Positions 10,493 to 21,325 of a DNA stretch of 64,000 nt are shown here, one piece after another. Position 1 is the stretch's first letter. Each line of letters opens with the position of its first letter. Below the pieces are notes generated by a model that saw only the letters and a list, made by a program, of their open reading frames with translations, ran no database searches and was not told the DNA's origin. Origin of the DNA: Chalara sp. BL73. Taxonomy: Eukaryota > Ascomycota > Leotiomycetes > Helotiales. The DNA is taken from contig CAKJVC010000208.1 in NCBI GenBank assembly GCA_918026815.1, positions 248,001-312,000 of the forward strand, read 5' to 3'. Made by a program: the position numbers and the translations under genes.

Positions 10493-11538
10493 TCAGATCG
10501 TCTCTCCTTTCAATATCTTCGCTACGGAATCCTCCAAGCTTCCTTTCTTCACGCCAAGCAATTCATTATCAAGCTTCGCCTGGTCAAAGTGAGTTCCTGG
10601 CACTCCAGAGAACAAGCCGGCCTTCACCCAGCGGTGCCACGCGGCCCAGATTTCACCCTCACCGAATTCTTTCTTTGCAACAGCAAGCTGTTCCTGCGTA
10701 GTCGTATGTTCGACGGTCCACTTCTCGCCCGAGAGTTTCTCCAGAGCGGAGAGGACCTCGGCTTGGGACGTGGCAAACTCTTCAATATACACCAAGCGAT
10801 CACGGGTCTCGCTTTCGGCGGTCGTCAAAATGGATATGACAACCGATGTGACGGTAGAGAGGTTCGCGGCGCTGAAGGTATTGGCTCCTTGGTCCCAGAT
10901 GGTTGCTGTTTTGGTTGGCGGGAGGGTAATGTCTAGGAACGCTGCGTGGAGGCTCCTGCCCAATCTATCAGCAATACTCAAGATCAGACTTCAAAGATAG
11001 GGAGAGCTAACCAGTCGAAAAAAACTCCATTGTTCACAGCAGTCCAATGGAAAACCGTGCCATTAGCTTTGGCATCACGTGCTTTCTGGTCAAGAAACTC
11101 AATGATCTTGAATCTCTCTGCAACGGCCTCTTCAAGCTCAGGGACAGGGGCTTTGACGTCTATCGATCCCCATTCGCTTGGTATGAATCGGATGACGCCT
11201 GCTTCAATTGCTGCTTCAACGATGTTATATTGTATGCCAAAGGCATTGTCGTTCAGGCCGCAGATGACGGCATCTTGGCCTTTGAGTGCTTCAACTAAGG
11301 CAGCGTGGGAGGTATAATCAGCCTTCCTAACTTCGACGCCGGAGGGGAACGTAGCGCTGGAATCGGGACGACTGAGGGCGGAGACGCTGAAAGCTTCATT
11401 GGCAAGAAGGGCTTTGACTATTGGGGCACCTATTGTACCACTGGCCTATGAATATCTAGGATTTAGCAGTGTTGAAGAACGAGTTATACGTAAACTCACC
11501 CCGACGACGGTAACTTTCTTAATAGCGCGGGATGCCAT
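10493..11538 (-). CDS. NmrA-like / isoflavone-reductase-like NAD(P)-binding protein, 311 aa
   Basis: Three exons: 11538..11500, 11445..11012 and 10955..10493. Introns are GTGAGT...CATAG and GTTAGC...GGGCAG. The first junction completes the Rossmann nucleotide loop (KKVTVVG joined to ASGTIGAPIVKALL), matching the GxxGxxG motif of the atypical short-chain dehydrogenase family that includes NmrA, phenylcoumaran benzylic ether reductases and isoflavone reductases. VIRFIPSEWG is the conserved block of that subgroup. Length is usual (about 300-320). Members are NAD(P)H-dependent reductases or redox sensors in the cytosol; substrate cannot be read. At the second junction, acceptor TAG would create a stop, so GGGCAG is used. 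Confidence 0.85.
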
Positions 11539-12355
11539 TGAGATTGATGCAATATCGATGTTTTTAGATTGAGTAGATCCAAGGATTTATGGAAAAGGCC
11601 AAAAGCGAAGCAATGAAGGGTAAAGTGTATAATCGTCTGTCAACTCGTATCCATAAGCAATGCTTTATAATCTGCGGACAACCGTCCATCTCTACTCGCC
11701 AAGCTATCCAAGCCTTTCCACATAACGCGATATTACGTGGTGATATGCTAGCTATTGGTCTTCAATCAGAACGTATGAAGCGACGCGTAGCAGCAAAATA
11801 TGATAATTTGGACTGGCCAGTATCTAGTATCACACGGCATTCAGTACCAGGCATCTCTCTTGGTCTCAGCCATCTCGGATGAATAGATATACCGATTCTG
11901 CAGTTATGACACGAACCCGTCCAGACGGCAGAGGATTGACTTCACGGCACGATCAAAAGCCATACACAAGGTGACGGAGTCCACGGCCAGCGAAACTAGT
12001 AATGCAGATTCAGGCATCCACATCTTCGGCTTGAAATAATGCCAAGAAAATTTACGCAAGATAAACCTTGGAATGACGATAGAAAGCAATGCAACATGCT
12101 ACAAAGGTTGAAGGCAAGAGAACAACAAGTCAAACAACAACACAATTTTCTTTGTTAGTTACTGGTAATTTAGAGTCCTATTTAGAATCCACATGTTAGG
12201 CACTTGCATTTGAAAATGTGGAACCATAACGTATGCAACAGAGTTGATATGCGGGTATATTCAGTGAGTATAATGCCATCCGTATGGCAATACAATTCGT
12301 AATGTCTGTTGTCATAGGTCATTGCCTATTGGCATTGACTCTTCAATAGACTTGA
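11539..12355. other. Intergenic, no gene seen
   Basis: Upstream of the NmrA-like gene and downstream of LCP5. A 97-codon plus-strand frame at 11589-11882 has no domain or signal and is probably chance. Confidence 0.4.
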
Positions 12356-13471
12356 CTACCTCTTCCCTCTGTCTCTCCGGCCAATGTCTTGGACTTTTTG
12401 TCTCTTTGCAGAGCCCATCTCAACTCCGCCAGAACTTCTAGGTCCATCCTCTGTCGCTCTTTTTCGACTTTTCTCAAGTACACTACGACCTTCCCCGATT
12501 TTCCTCTTCGTCAACCTCTCTATACGATCGATGCCTTCGCCTAGACCTCTCCATTCTTCACCACCATAGCCTGCATCTTTCCTTCTACCCTTCTTCGCGC
12601 GTTCCTTCTTGCTCTCTTTAGGTAATCTCACATAGTTCGTCTCTTCGTACTCCTTTCTGGCTCTCTCCTCTTCTCTCTGCTTCTCGCTCTTATTCCTCCT
12701 GCCGCCGTCAATAATACCACTTCCAATGCTAGGCTCAGCATATGGCGCTGCTGACATCTCTGTATTGATGTACTCGTCAAGCGTAGCAGACTTATTGGGT
12801 TTTCGAGCCACTTTGTCTCGGCTCTCAGTAGTTGGCATTGCCGTAGCTTGAATTCGAGGTGGCTTGTAAAGTCCATCCTCTGACATCTTGTTGTCTTCCT
12901 CTGCTCCAGCAAATGAAGGGCGGGTAAGTGCTGAGGGATTTGGCCTATATTGCAAGTCATTGATCTCGGAAGTTTTCATCGCTACCCCGCCAGCGTCAGA
13001 GGTGGACTCTTGGTCTGAATCATCCTCTGATTCCTCACTACTGCCGTTATCCTCAGCAGATATCTTCCGAGAAGCGCCATTCGATTTCGACGTGCCATTA
13101 ATTTTTGTTGCATTCTCAGCATCTTGTGCTGTCCGTAGAACTTTGTCGATTTGGTACTTCAGCTTCCCCTCTAAATTCAATGCCCCTCTCTCAAGAAAGA
13201 CCGTTAATTCGACCAATTTCTTGACTACCAGATTGTCTAGTGGTTCCTCATCTTTAGTGTTGGAAGAAAACCTGCGATTGCGCAGTTTGAGGAGGATCAG
13301 GAAGACGAGATTTTGTAGATAAGATAGGAAAAGCTCGTTCTTGGTATTTAAGAGGGATATTCCGTCTTTTGGAGGCGCGAGTGTGGGGATCTTCTCTGCA
13401 GAATCGTATGCGGCAGTTAATGACTGGGTGAGGGTATTCAGCAGGGCTGAAAGAGAAGATGTGACTGCCAT
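12356..13471 (-). CDS. LCP5: LCP5/neuroguidin-like U3 snoRNP-associated protein, 371 aa
   Basis: Member of the Sas10/Utp3/C1D family, closest in layout to yeast Lcp5 and animal neuroguidin, which act in the nucleolar small-subunit processome during early 18S rRNA maturation. The N-terminal helical domain contains LLNTKNELFLSYLQNLVFLI. A conserved pair, FLERGALNLEGKLKYQIDKV, is followed by an acidic Ser/Glu/Asp stretch, then LQYRPNPSAL and YKPPRIQAT (the short motifs shared with Lcp5), a coiled RE/EE region, and a basic tail ending RRDRGKR. The start was set at ATG 13471 (MAVTSSLSAL); an in-frame ATG 22 codons upstream adds residues unlike the family. It is divergent from EMP70 with a 406-bp spacer. 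No intron. Confidence 0.85.
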   Translation of the reverse strand: MAVTSSLSALLNTLTQSLTAAYDSAEKIPTLAPPKDGISLLNTKNELFLSYLQNLVFLILLKLRNRRFSSNTKDEEPLDNLVVKKLVELTVFLERGALNLEGKLKYQIDKVLRTAQDAENATKINGTSKSNGASRKISAEDNGSSEESEDDSDQESTSDAGGVAMKTSEINDLQYRPNPSALTRPSFAGAEEDNKMSEDGLYKPPRIQATAMPTTESRDKVARKPNKSATLDEYINTEMSAAPYAEPSIGSGIIDGGRRNKSEKQREEERARKEYEETNYVRLPKESKKERAKKGRRKDAGYGGEEWRGLGEGIDRIERLTKRKIGEGRSVLEKSRKRATEDGPRSSGGVEMGSAKRQKVQDIGRRDRGKR

Positions 13472-13877
13472 TCTTTCCTTATGGTAAGTTAGCCAAATTT
13501 GTTGTCGTGTTGAAACTTTTATTTTACCATGACCCACATTACGGAAAAAGGTAATGCCGATGTGGATCCCGATAGAGACAGGTTGCTGATGCTTATTTCA
13601 AGACTTGAGGCTGACGCGGAATTACACTATTTCTCCTATTTCTTGAAAGGATTGACCGCATTTGAGAAAACAGTGTTCGCAAGCTTCACCAAACCTGCCT
13701 TGCCTGATTGTCTGATTGTCTGATGGATGATTAGCTTTGGCGCTTGAGTCAATGTGTGCACAATAAGAAGGCTTTCCCCGTATGTTCAACATTGTTGTTG
13801 CCTCCTGATTTCGTCCAACAAAACACCCGGATCTGTTCTGTGCGGAACACAGCTAACCTGTATTGTTAAGATATTTC
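13472..13877. other. Divergent promoter of LCP5 and EMP70
   Basis: 406 bp between two divergent start codons. A 64-codon plus-strand frame (13529-13723) overlaps the LCP5 leader and is not supported. Confidence 0.45.
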
Positions 13878-15878
13878 ATGATGCGTCCAAGAGACCCGTT
13901 CACATCCGCTGTACTTTTTGCTTCGTTGCTTGCAGCTCCAGCGAAAGCGTTTTATCTTCCAGGTGTTGCGCCGACATCCTACAAAAATGGCGACCTGGTC
14001 CCACTCAACGTCAACAGGCTCACACCTGTTGGATCCAATATAGACGGAACGCTTCGATCAGTAGTATCGTTCGACTATTACCACCCAGCTTTCCATTTCT
14101 GCAGGCCCGATCCTGAACCAAAGTATGTCTCGGAGAGCTTGGGAAGCATCTTGTTTGGAGACCGGATCATGACATCGCCTTTTCAGCTCAAGATGGGTAT
14201 TAACGACACTTGCAAACATTTATGTGGGCAGAAGAAGTTTGATCAACAGTCGGCACATTTTGTGAACCGAAGAATAGCACAAGGCTTCGCGCTAAACTGG
14301 CTTGTGGATGGACTACCTGCTGGACAGTTGATAGAGGATGAGGTTACAAAAACAAAATTTTACAGCCAGGGCTTCGCATTAGGCAGTATTGACCAGAAGG
14401 ATGTGCACCTGAATAACCACTACGATATCTTGATTGATTACCACGAAGTCTCGGAGGATCAATACAGAGTTGTTGGAGTCATTGTTCAACCGGATTCAAG
14501 GCTGACAACGTTGGATGGAGATGGAGGAGCTGTCCACAACCAAGGACACTGTGGTGAAAATGGCCCTAAGCTAACACTCCAGGAGAACGGGGAGACAGAA
14601 GTACAATTCTCGTACAGCGTCTACTGGAGACCTTCTCCAACAGCATGGGCTACAAGATGGGACAAGTATTTGCACGTCTTTGATCCTAAGATACACTGGT
14701 TTTCCTTGATCAACTCTGCAGTTATTGTCGTCTTCTTGACCATAACAGTTGTATCGATCCTTCTTCGGGCATTACGCAAGGATATCCAGCGCTACAACCG
14801 CCTCGATAATATTAACCTCGACGACCTATCTGGAACATCTGCTGTGGTTGAGGATGGCGTCCAAGAAGATTCTGGCTGGAAGCTAGTACATGGAGATGTA
14901 TTCCGTACTCCAAGCCACCCGCTTATCTTGAGTGTATTCCTAGGAAATGGAGCTCAGCTCTTTGTCATGACTGGTTTCACTATCGTCTTTGCGCTCCTCG
15001 GGTTCCTCTCGCCATCAAACCGTGGCTCCTTGGGCACCTTAATGATCTTGCTCTATACAGTTTTGGGGTTTATTGGAGGTTATGTGTCCTCCCGGGTCTA
15101 TAAAACCTTCAACGGTGAACAGTGGAAGCTGAACATTGCTCTTACTCCTCTATTGGTCCCCGGAATCGTATTCTCAGTCTTCTTCCTCCTGAATTTATTC
15201 CTCTGGGCCAAGAATTCATCTGGAGCTGTCCCATTTACCACTATGCTTGTCATTGTAGGAATATGGTTCTTGATCTCAGTTCCGCTCTCCTTTGCCGGCA
15301 GCTGGGTTGGATTCCGTCAACCAGCTATATCGCCACCTGTGCGAACGAACCAAATCCCACGCCAAATACCACCAAGCTCCACATATATGCGACCGCTTCC
15401 ATCTATGCTTCTTGGGGGCATTCTTCCATTTGGAGCTATATTCGTTGAGCTCTACTTCATAATGTCTTCTATCTGGTTCAGCAAAGTCTACTATATGTTT
15501 GGCTTTCTTTTCCTATGCTATGGTCTCATGATTATTACATGCGCTACGGTCACTGTTCTCATGATATACTTCTTACTTTGCAGTGAGAACTATCACTGGC
15601 ACTGGAGAGCATTCATGACTGCCGGTGCGTCAGCCTTCTACGTATTTGCCAATGCAATGATATATTGGCTCACGAAGCTACAACTTGGAGGATTGGCTGG
15701 AAGTGTCCTATATATCGGATATAGTGCTCTTATCTCTTTCCTTTTCTTCATCCTCACTGGTAAGCAGTCCGAGCCTTCCATTAACGCGAAATTTTCTAAC
15801 TTATCTACAGGCTCAATCGGCTTTTTCACCAGTTGGGCATTTGTACAGAAGATATATGGATCTATCAAAATCGATTAA
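13878..15878 (+). CDS. EMP70: EMP70/TM9SF nonaspanin, 649 aa
   Basis: Endosome/Golgi membrane protein with a large luminal N-domain and nine membrane spans. In yeast and animals this family helps sort membrane cargo, including proteins with glycine-rich spans. The ATG at 13878 gives MMRPRDPFTSAVLFASLLAA, a signal peptide, followed by AFYLPGVAPTSYKNGDLVPL, the family hallmark. SLGSILFGDRI and NHYDILIDYHE lie in the luminal domain. The first span is near residue 275 (SAVIVVFLTITVVSILL). Eight further spans follow in the C-terminal half. One intron, 15760..15810 (GTAAGC...CTACAG, 51 nt), joins ILTG to SIGFFTSWAFVQKIYGSIKI, the conserved C-terminus. The intron is a multiple of three without stops, so unspliced mRNA would add 17 residues. 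Confidence 0.93.
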   Translation: MMRPRDPFTSAVLFASLLAAPAKAFYLPGVAPTSYKNGDLVPLNVNRLTPVGSNIDGTLRSVVSFDYYHPAFHFCRPDPEPKYVSESLGSILFGDRIMTSPFQLKMGINDTCKHLCGQKKFDQQSAHFVNRRIAQGFALNWLVDGLPAGQLIEDEVTKTKFYSQGFALGSIDQKDVHLNNHYDILIDYHEVSEDQYRVVGVIVQPDSRLTTLDGDGGAVHNQGHCGENGPKLTLQENGETEVQFSYSVYWRPSPTAWATRWDKYLHVFDPKIHWFSLINSAVIVVFLTITVVSILLRALRKDIQRYNRLDNINLDDLSGTSAVVEDGVQEDSGWKLVHGDVFRTPSHPLILSVFLGNGAQLFVMTGFTIVFALLGFLSPSNRGSLGTLMILLYTVLGFIGGYVSSRVYKTFNGEQWKLNIALTPLLVPGIVFSVFFLLNLFLWAKNSSGAVPFTTMLVIVGIWFLISVPLSFAGSWVGFRQPAISPPVRTNQIPRQIPPSSTYMRPLPSMLLGGILPFGAIFVELYFIMSSIWFSKVYYMFGFLFLCYGLMIITCATVTVLMIYFLLCSENYHWHWRAFMTAGASAFYVFANAMIYWLTKLQLGGLAGSVLYIGYSALISFLFFILTGKQSEPSINAKFSNLSTGSIGFFTSWAFVQKIYGSIKID

Positions 15879-17191
15879 ACTCACCAATGATCGGGCAGGA
15901 GATGTATCAGTTAAAGGAGAAAAAAAAATAACACTTGTGACGATATTGTACCATAGGATCTGCTTCATTTCAGCATTTTGACGCGAAGCATGGCGTTCAT
16001 TAGGGATATCGGTAGAAGTCAATATCCTAGCCTAATGAGAATTTTATGGCCTATTCTTGATACTATAATTAGCAAAGAAGTTCTGATGAGTACACTTGAT
16101 TCCTTTACCTGTTGTATTTCTCGGCTCCTACTATCTTCCTAGGTCTATCTTATTGGCCCGTTGATCCCTTAACCCGTCCAGCATGTTTCTATCAAACATT
16201 GGTTTGTGAGGTCATGCAGGACTTCCCCTAGATGGAAACTCTATATGCATGTCAAGACAATGCTTGCTCGCTAAATTGTTCCTACCTGGAGTATAACCAT
16301 GACCTAGGGCGGAAAGAGCCCAAACAGGAAGTGTTCTTTAATTTGCTCAGCACCATTCCCCTTGTATCCTTACTTCAGTCTTCTTTCATCCAGCATCATC
16401 TCTCTTCGCCCTCATTGAAAGACTATCAGTGGACATTCGGACCATCTAGACCTTGTATCCTGCCGGTAGACCAGAGCATCGAATAGGATGCCTCGGGAGC
16501 CCTCGCTACAACTTGTGGCACAAATCCTTCACCGGTAAAGGAGGCCAAGAAGGGAAACAGGTATCAATGTCAGTGCCGGCTCCGAGGGCGCAGTCAATGT
16601 TATGCGATAAACGACTACAGACGAATGAGCGCAGCACTTTTGGCCCGTCGCGCGAGCTTGATCTTAAGTGAGTGCTCTGTAAAGGAGTACGGAAGACGGG
16701 AGGATTTATGTCCTGCTACTCTCTCTATATTGACCAAAGAGTGGTACATTGATGCCTAAATACCTCCAGTCTGTTCTCTCAACATGCTAAATATGCATAT
16801 ATTCATCCAGTTAGCAGTTGTTTGGCAATGACGAATGAGCTTGAACTAAGGACCAATCTCTAGAAGTTCTCTTGGCTGATCCATTCGCGTGTTCTCATGC
16901 ATTCTAGCTAGACATTTATTGTTTTGTTGATGAAGTTGATCGAAGACGTCGAGTAGCACACAGACTATTGTCGAAGCTGATAGGAGTTTACAATTCAGGG
17001 GATGTAGTACACTAATAGTTCAATTATAAAGACATCTTGCTTGAAGTGATTATTTTTGATGGTATACATTACTCTGATGTTCTAGCATATAGAATCTTGG
17101 AAGCAGCCTCACTTTCACAATCTTACAGGTAATGTACACACCAAGACAATCCAATCTTATAATCACTGAATTTTTGGCTTCCTCAATAAAT
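15879..17191. other. Intergenic between EMP70 and MED4, no gene seen
   Basis: 1.3 kb between two convergent genes, so it holds two 3' UTRs. Small frames at 16232-16671 have no supporting features. Confidence 0.45.
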
Positions 17192-18155
17192 CTACTCAGA
17201 ATCATCCTCATCAAAATCAACCAAGCCAGTGAACTGTGCCACCTCTGAAGGTCCAGCGCCGGAAGGTCTCTGCTCCGGTTCCCTTGGTCTCTCTTCCTGC
17301 CTTGGTCTCTGCTCCTTTTGCGGCGCCTTAACCTCCTCCACTACTTGTGACTGCTGTGGCTCCGCTACAGCTTCCACTACTTGCTCTTCTGGCGGCCCAA
17401 CCATTGCTGGATCTTGACCTTTATCTATTATCTGTCTCAGGTAGCCCAGCGCCCCCATCTTAATCATGTTGTCCGAAGGCCATGGCAGCCATTGCTCGTC
17501 AGCGCCGGGTCTTATAGAGTTTGCGATGTGGTCAGGTAGTGCTACAGACGGGCCATCTTTGACTGCACCTTCTGGAGCATCCACACTCCCCATCCCGCCC
17601 ATGACTACATCTTTATCAACGCCATTTATAGCAGGAGCCGGTGTACTGGTGCCATTGGTTGCCGGCTCTGACCTGCTTTCCTGACCTGCGGCTGCCTCTG
17701 CTTCGCTAGTTCCTCCGGCTTGTGCCTGGCTATACAGAAACGTAGGCGGGATAGTGAATTTGCTGATCCGGCGAGCGTACGATAGCAGTTCCGAGTACTC
17801 GATCGGATACGTGTTCTCTGGAAAGGTCGTCGCTGGGATGTCTAAGAGCTCGCGGCGCGCGTCGCGGAGCAGTGAGGCGGTCTCGCGGATTGTGGTGTCC
17901 AGCCTGCTGGCTTCTTCGCGGAGGGAGATGATCTTGGCGTAGTTGGCTTGGTGGGTTGACACTGTAGCGCATTAGTGGAACTGAAAGCTGATGTCGAGGA
18001 TCCTTACAGGTCTTTAGACCGTCTGTTAATTCGGCATCTGCTTTAACAAGGTCCGTAGCAAGAGTCGTGGAAGGATTGTACACCGCAATTGATTGTATTA
18101 ACTTTGCAAGCGCAGCCTCGATGCGCTCGAAGCGGCTGTCAATTAAGTCATCCAT
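17192..18155 (-). CDS. MED4: Mediator complex subunit 4, 305 aa
   Basis: Subunit of the middle module of Mediator, which links activators to RNA polymerase II. Two exons, 18155..18008 and 17961..17192; intron 18007..17962 (GTAAGG...CTACAG), phase 1. The N-terminus (MDDLIDSRFERIEAALAKLI) and LREEASRLDTTIRETASLLR form the helical Med4 core. YARRISKFTIPP and WLPWPSDNMIKMGALGYLRQ are the family signatures. The tail from about residue 240 is Gln/Glu/Pro/Arg-rich and ends in acidic FDEDDSE. Length is normal for filamentous fungi. It is convergent with EMP70. Confidence 0.92.
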
Positions 18156-19937
18156 GATATGGAAACGTTATTTGGAAAAGTTGACGTAGGAGGTTGTCGA
18201 AGGCTCGAATTCCTAGCTTGCAAAGCGCGTTCCCGAAGTTAAGAAAGCGGGCAGTCACATGATGCGGACCTTCAGCTGACTTTTATTGACATATATATTT
18301 GGTCCTGATGTTGATACTGCAGATTAATGGTCAAAGCTTCTCAGTAAATAAATCAGTGCTAACTAGAGGGATCTCTCTCTCTACTCTATCCCATAGCTGC
18401 GGCTTGTTGTGAACAATCTGTGATACAGGCCTTCATAGCCACCTTCGCTCCACTTGTAGACTCACTCAGTAATGCTCCCAACGAATCTGCCATCCTTGAA
18501 TTCCTTCAGTTTAGTATAGGGAAAGTAAATATCAGCACACGCCCAAGGCGAACTTGCCATGGTAAGCCCGAGCCGTGAATCAGGATTCTCTGCGCAGCAA
18601 AGACATTGTTATCTCAGTTCTGCCCGTGACAGTACCTACTGGTGAGGCTATGCCTTGCTTCTACTCTTCCTCATGGTCAGTGATCTCCAGCCTGCTGTAA
18701 AATGCAATCTACTTCTTGTGTAACCATCGGATTCTCAGCCATGGCAAGGTCAATAATACCAAAGTCTTCCATGACTCGGCTGGATGATCGTTGAATGAGG
18801 GATTTACAGAAGTGGGAGGTGGTGGCCAAGGGAATAGTATGTGGCAAGTAAGCCCGCCTAGGAGGTATAGAATCTATGATGTGGAGGAACCAAAGGAGGC
18901 TTTGAAGTCATTCCTCTGGTTGCCAAGAGGCCCTCGTTTTCCGACTGGAGGCGGCAAAGCGTACACCAAGGCGAAGCTTTGCTTGGGCAGAGCACCAAGA
19001 AAAGGGTAATGTCATATCCATGTACAGACATGAAGTCGGTACTTTTGACGCAAGGAGAGTTCCGGAACTGATGAATCGTGTCGTTCTGCGTCCTGCCAGA
19101 AAAGGAAGTAAAACAAAGGAGCAGAGCGTGCAATGGTAAGGGGTTGTTGCTACCCCAAGCACGTGTACAACTTTCAGGTGGTGACAATGATACATTTGTG
19201 CGGCGTCGAATCCTCAGAGGATGTCGGTGTCTAAGACAGGATCTCTTTCCAACCTCCAGTCAAGGTGGCCATAGTCTTCATTTATGAACCCTCTTCAAAT
19301 CCTGGAGTCGTGTTTTCCATCCCATCAATGACCAAAGAAATCAGGTTCAAAAACCAAGTAAGCATCCCTAGAAATTGTCTAGATTCTGAAACACAGCCTC
19401 TAATACGGCAGGCCATTCGCAGCCTATTGTCCCTCCATAAGCGAAGATCCTCCTTGACACCGAGTTGAACGAGGGGTTATTATCTTTCGCCTCGAAACCT
19501 CATCCTATCTTACTTGTACACACCACGAAGAGCCCAAATTGCAAAAGTATCCCAAAAAGTCCTACATAGCACAGCCTGATCCAGCGCGATCTTTCTGCAA
19601 AGGCGCAGCATTCACAGCGACACATACAATTGAGAAACGCGGCCGTCGGCGGTTACCTCATAAGCCGACCACGACCCACCACGATCTCGCTGCGTGTTCT
19701 ATTTGCGCCGGCACCGACACTCCAAGTTCTCCTTCAAGTCGTTTTGAAGTTTCAAAGCTCATAGACGAGTCACGTTGTTAGTATTTCCTATGAATTGTTG
19801 CCGACTTGTGACTAATCACATTTCAATTCATAGGATACACCCTCTGATAGCTCAGGCATTGCGCTTGACTTCAGCAAACATAGTCGCATAACACTCACAT
19901 ACTTGGAATCAATAACAGGGTTTGGAAAGGCTATAAA
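18156..19937. other. Intergenic, MED4 / NCS-1 divergent upstream region
   Basis: 1.8 kb; several short frames (18791-19009, 19539-19781) lack domains and splice support. The NCS-1 transcript leader probably begins in its right half. Confidence 0.4.
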
Positions 19938-21325
19938 ATGGGTAAATCGTGAGTGGAGGCTTCAGTTACTACTCCTGTATCTTTCGCGCTCGTCCTACAT
20001 CTAGCCTATATATGCGGTACTACACCGGACGATCCTGTTGGGAGGCTCAAATAGAGGCCGCCGTTGAAGAGGTCCAGCTCGGTAGAGATTGGAATGCTCT
20101 TTATCCAGCTGTGTTTGCACATCTTAGCACCAGAGCTTTTGTTCAGGACAGCGATCATCTTCACTGGTTGGGACGCATCCTCAATTGTGAAACAATCAGC
20201 GAAACCATGTTTATGGACAACACCCCAAGACTCAGAGGCGGATCTAGCGGAATGGATGCAGTGTGTTTTGCTTATAGCTTAACATAGCTGGATGCGACTT
20301 ATTTGGCTCCAAGTATGGTTAAAGCTTAGCTTTCTTAAAGAAATAGCTCCCAGACAGTGCTTGCCAAGACAAGGGTCTCTGAGCGATTCACTTGAAAGCC
20401 GCCTCCTCATCAATTCCACCAACTTTGTTTTGCAATTATGGATTGTACGATGTTTCTGCGGCGTCTCTTTGTATTACAGATTACACTATCCATTCTTCAA
20501 AACCTTCTCTGTTTGATCTTTATTTACTACAACAAGATCATTTTAAAAATAATGAGCTAACGTTGTGTCTAGTCAGTCGAAGCTGTCGCAAGAGCAGATC
20601 AGTGAACTTCAGCGATCTACTCATTTCGACAAGAAAGAGTTGCAACAATGGTATAAAGGTAAAATCTATATTCTATGGTGCTTCCTCAGATCTAAATTAT
20701 GATAGGATTTTTGAAGGACTGTCCTTCTGGAATGCTCACCAAGGAAGAATTTCAGAAAATTTATCGCCAATTTTTCCCATTCGGTGATCCTTCATCATTT
20801 GCAGATTATGTTTTCAATGTTTTCGATAGCGATAAGTCCGGCTCGATCGATTTCAAAGAATTCATTTGCGCCCTCAGTGTAACAAGCAGAGGAAAGATGG
20901 AAGATAAGCTCGATTGGGCATTCCAACTTTACGATATTGATGGCGATGGCAAGATCAGTTATGACGAAATGCTGGCTATTGTTGAGGCAATCTACAAGAT
21001 GGTAAATACAAACTACCCCTTTTATATCAGTTCTAGGCGCGTTATGTCAGTAGCATGTTAGGAGGAGCTCAGACATAACAGCTCAAAGTTATAGACCTCC
21101 TCAACATCTCATTTATGGACACCTCTCTAACTCAGAATTTGTTAGGTCGGCTCTATGGTGAAGCTCCCACAGGACGAAGATACTCCTGAGAAACGAGTAA
21201 AGAAAATATTCCGTATGATGGACAAGGACGAAAATGGCAGTCTAGACATGGAGGAGTTCAAGGAGGGCAGTAAGAGAGACGAGACGATTGTATCAGCCCT
21301 CTCCCTCTACGATGGTCTGGTCTGA
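19938..21325 (+). CDS. NCS1: Neuronal calcium sensor-1 / frequenin, 190 aa
   Basis: Myristoylated EF-hand calcium sensor; in yeast its orthologue Frq1 activates the PI4-kinase Pik1 at the Golgi. Exons: 19938..19948, 20573..20658, 20706..21001 and 21146..21325. They sum to 191 codons, exactly the family length. Gly2 in MGKSQSKLS is the myristoylation site. The conserved [20 protein letters not shown] follows. EF1 is degenerate (CPSG loop). EF2 ([12 protein letters not shown], about 73-84), EF3 ([12 protein letters not shown], about 109-120) and EF4 ([12 protein letters not shown], about 157-168) are intact. The first intron is 624 nt and follows only 11 coding bases; the branch-like GAGCTAACG precedes its TAG acceptor. 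Confidence 0.95.

Noticed and set aside
13863..13877. Longer EMP70 start at 13863
   Set aside because: The codon is TTG; the ATG at 13878 gives a proper signal peptide.
19932..19937. TATAAA immediately before the NCS-1 start codon
   Set aside because: It abuts the ATG, so it cannot act as a TATA box for this start. Treated as leader sequence.
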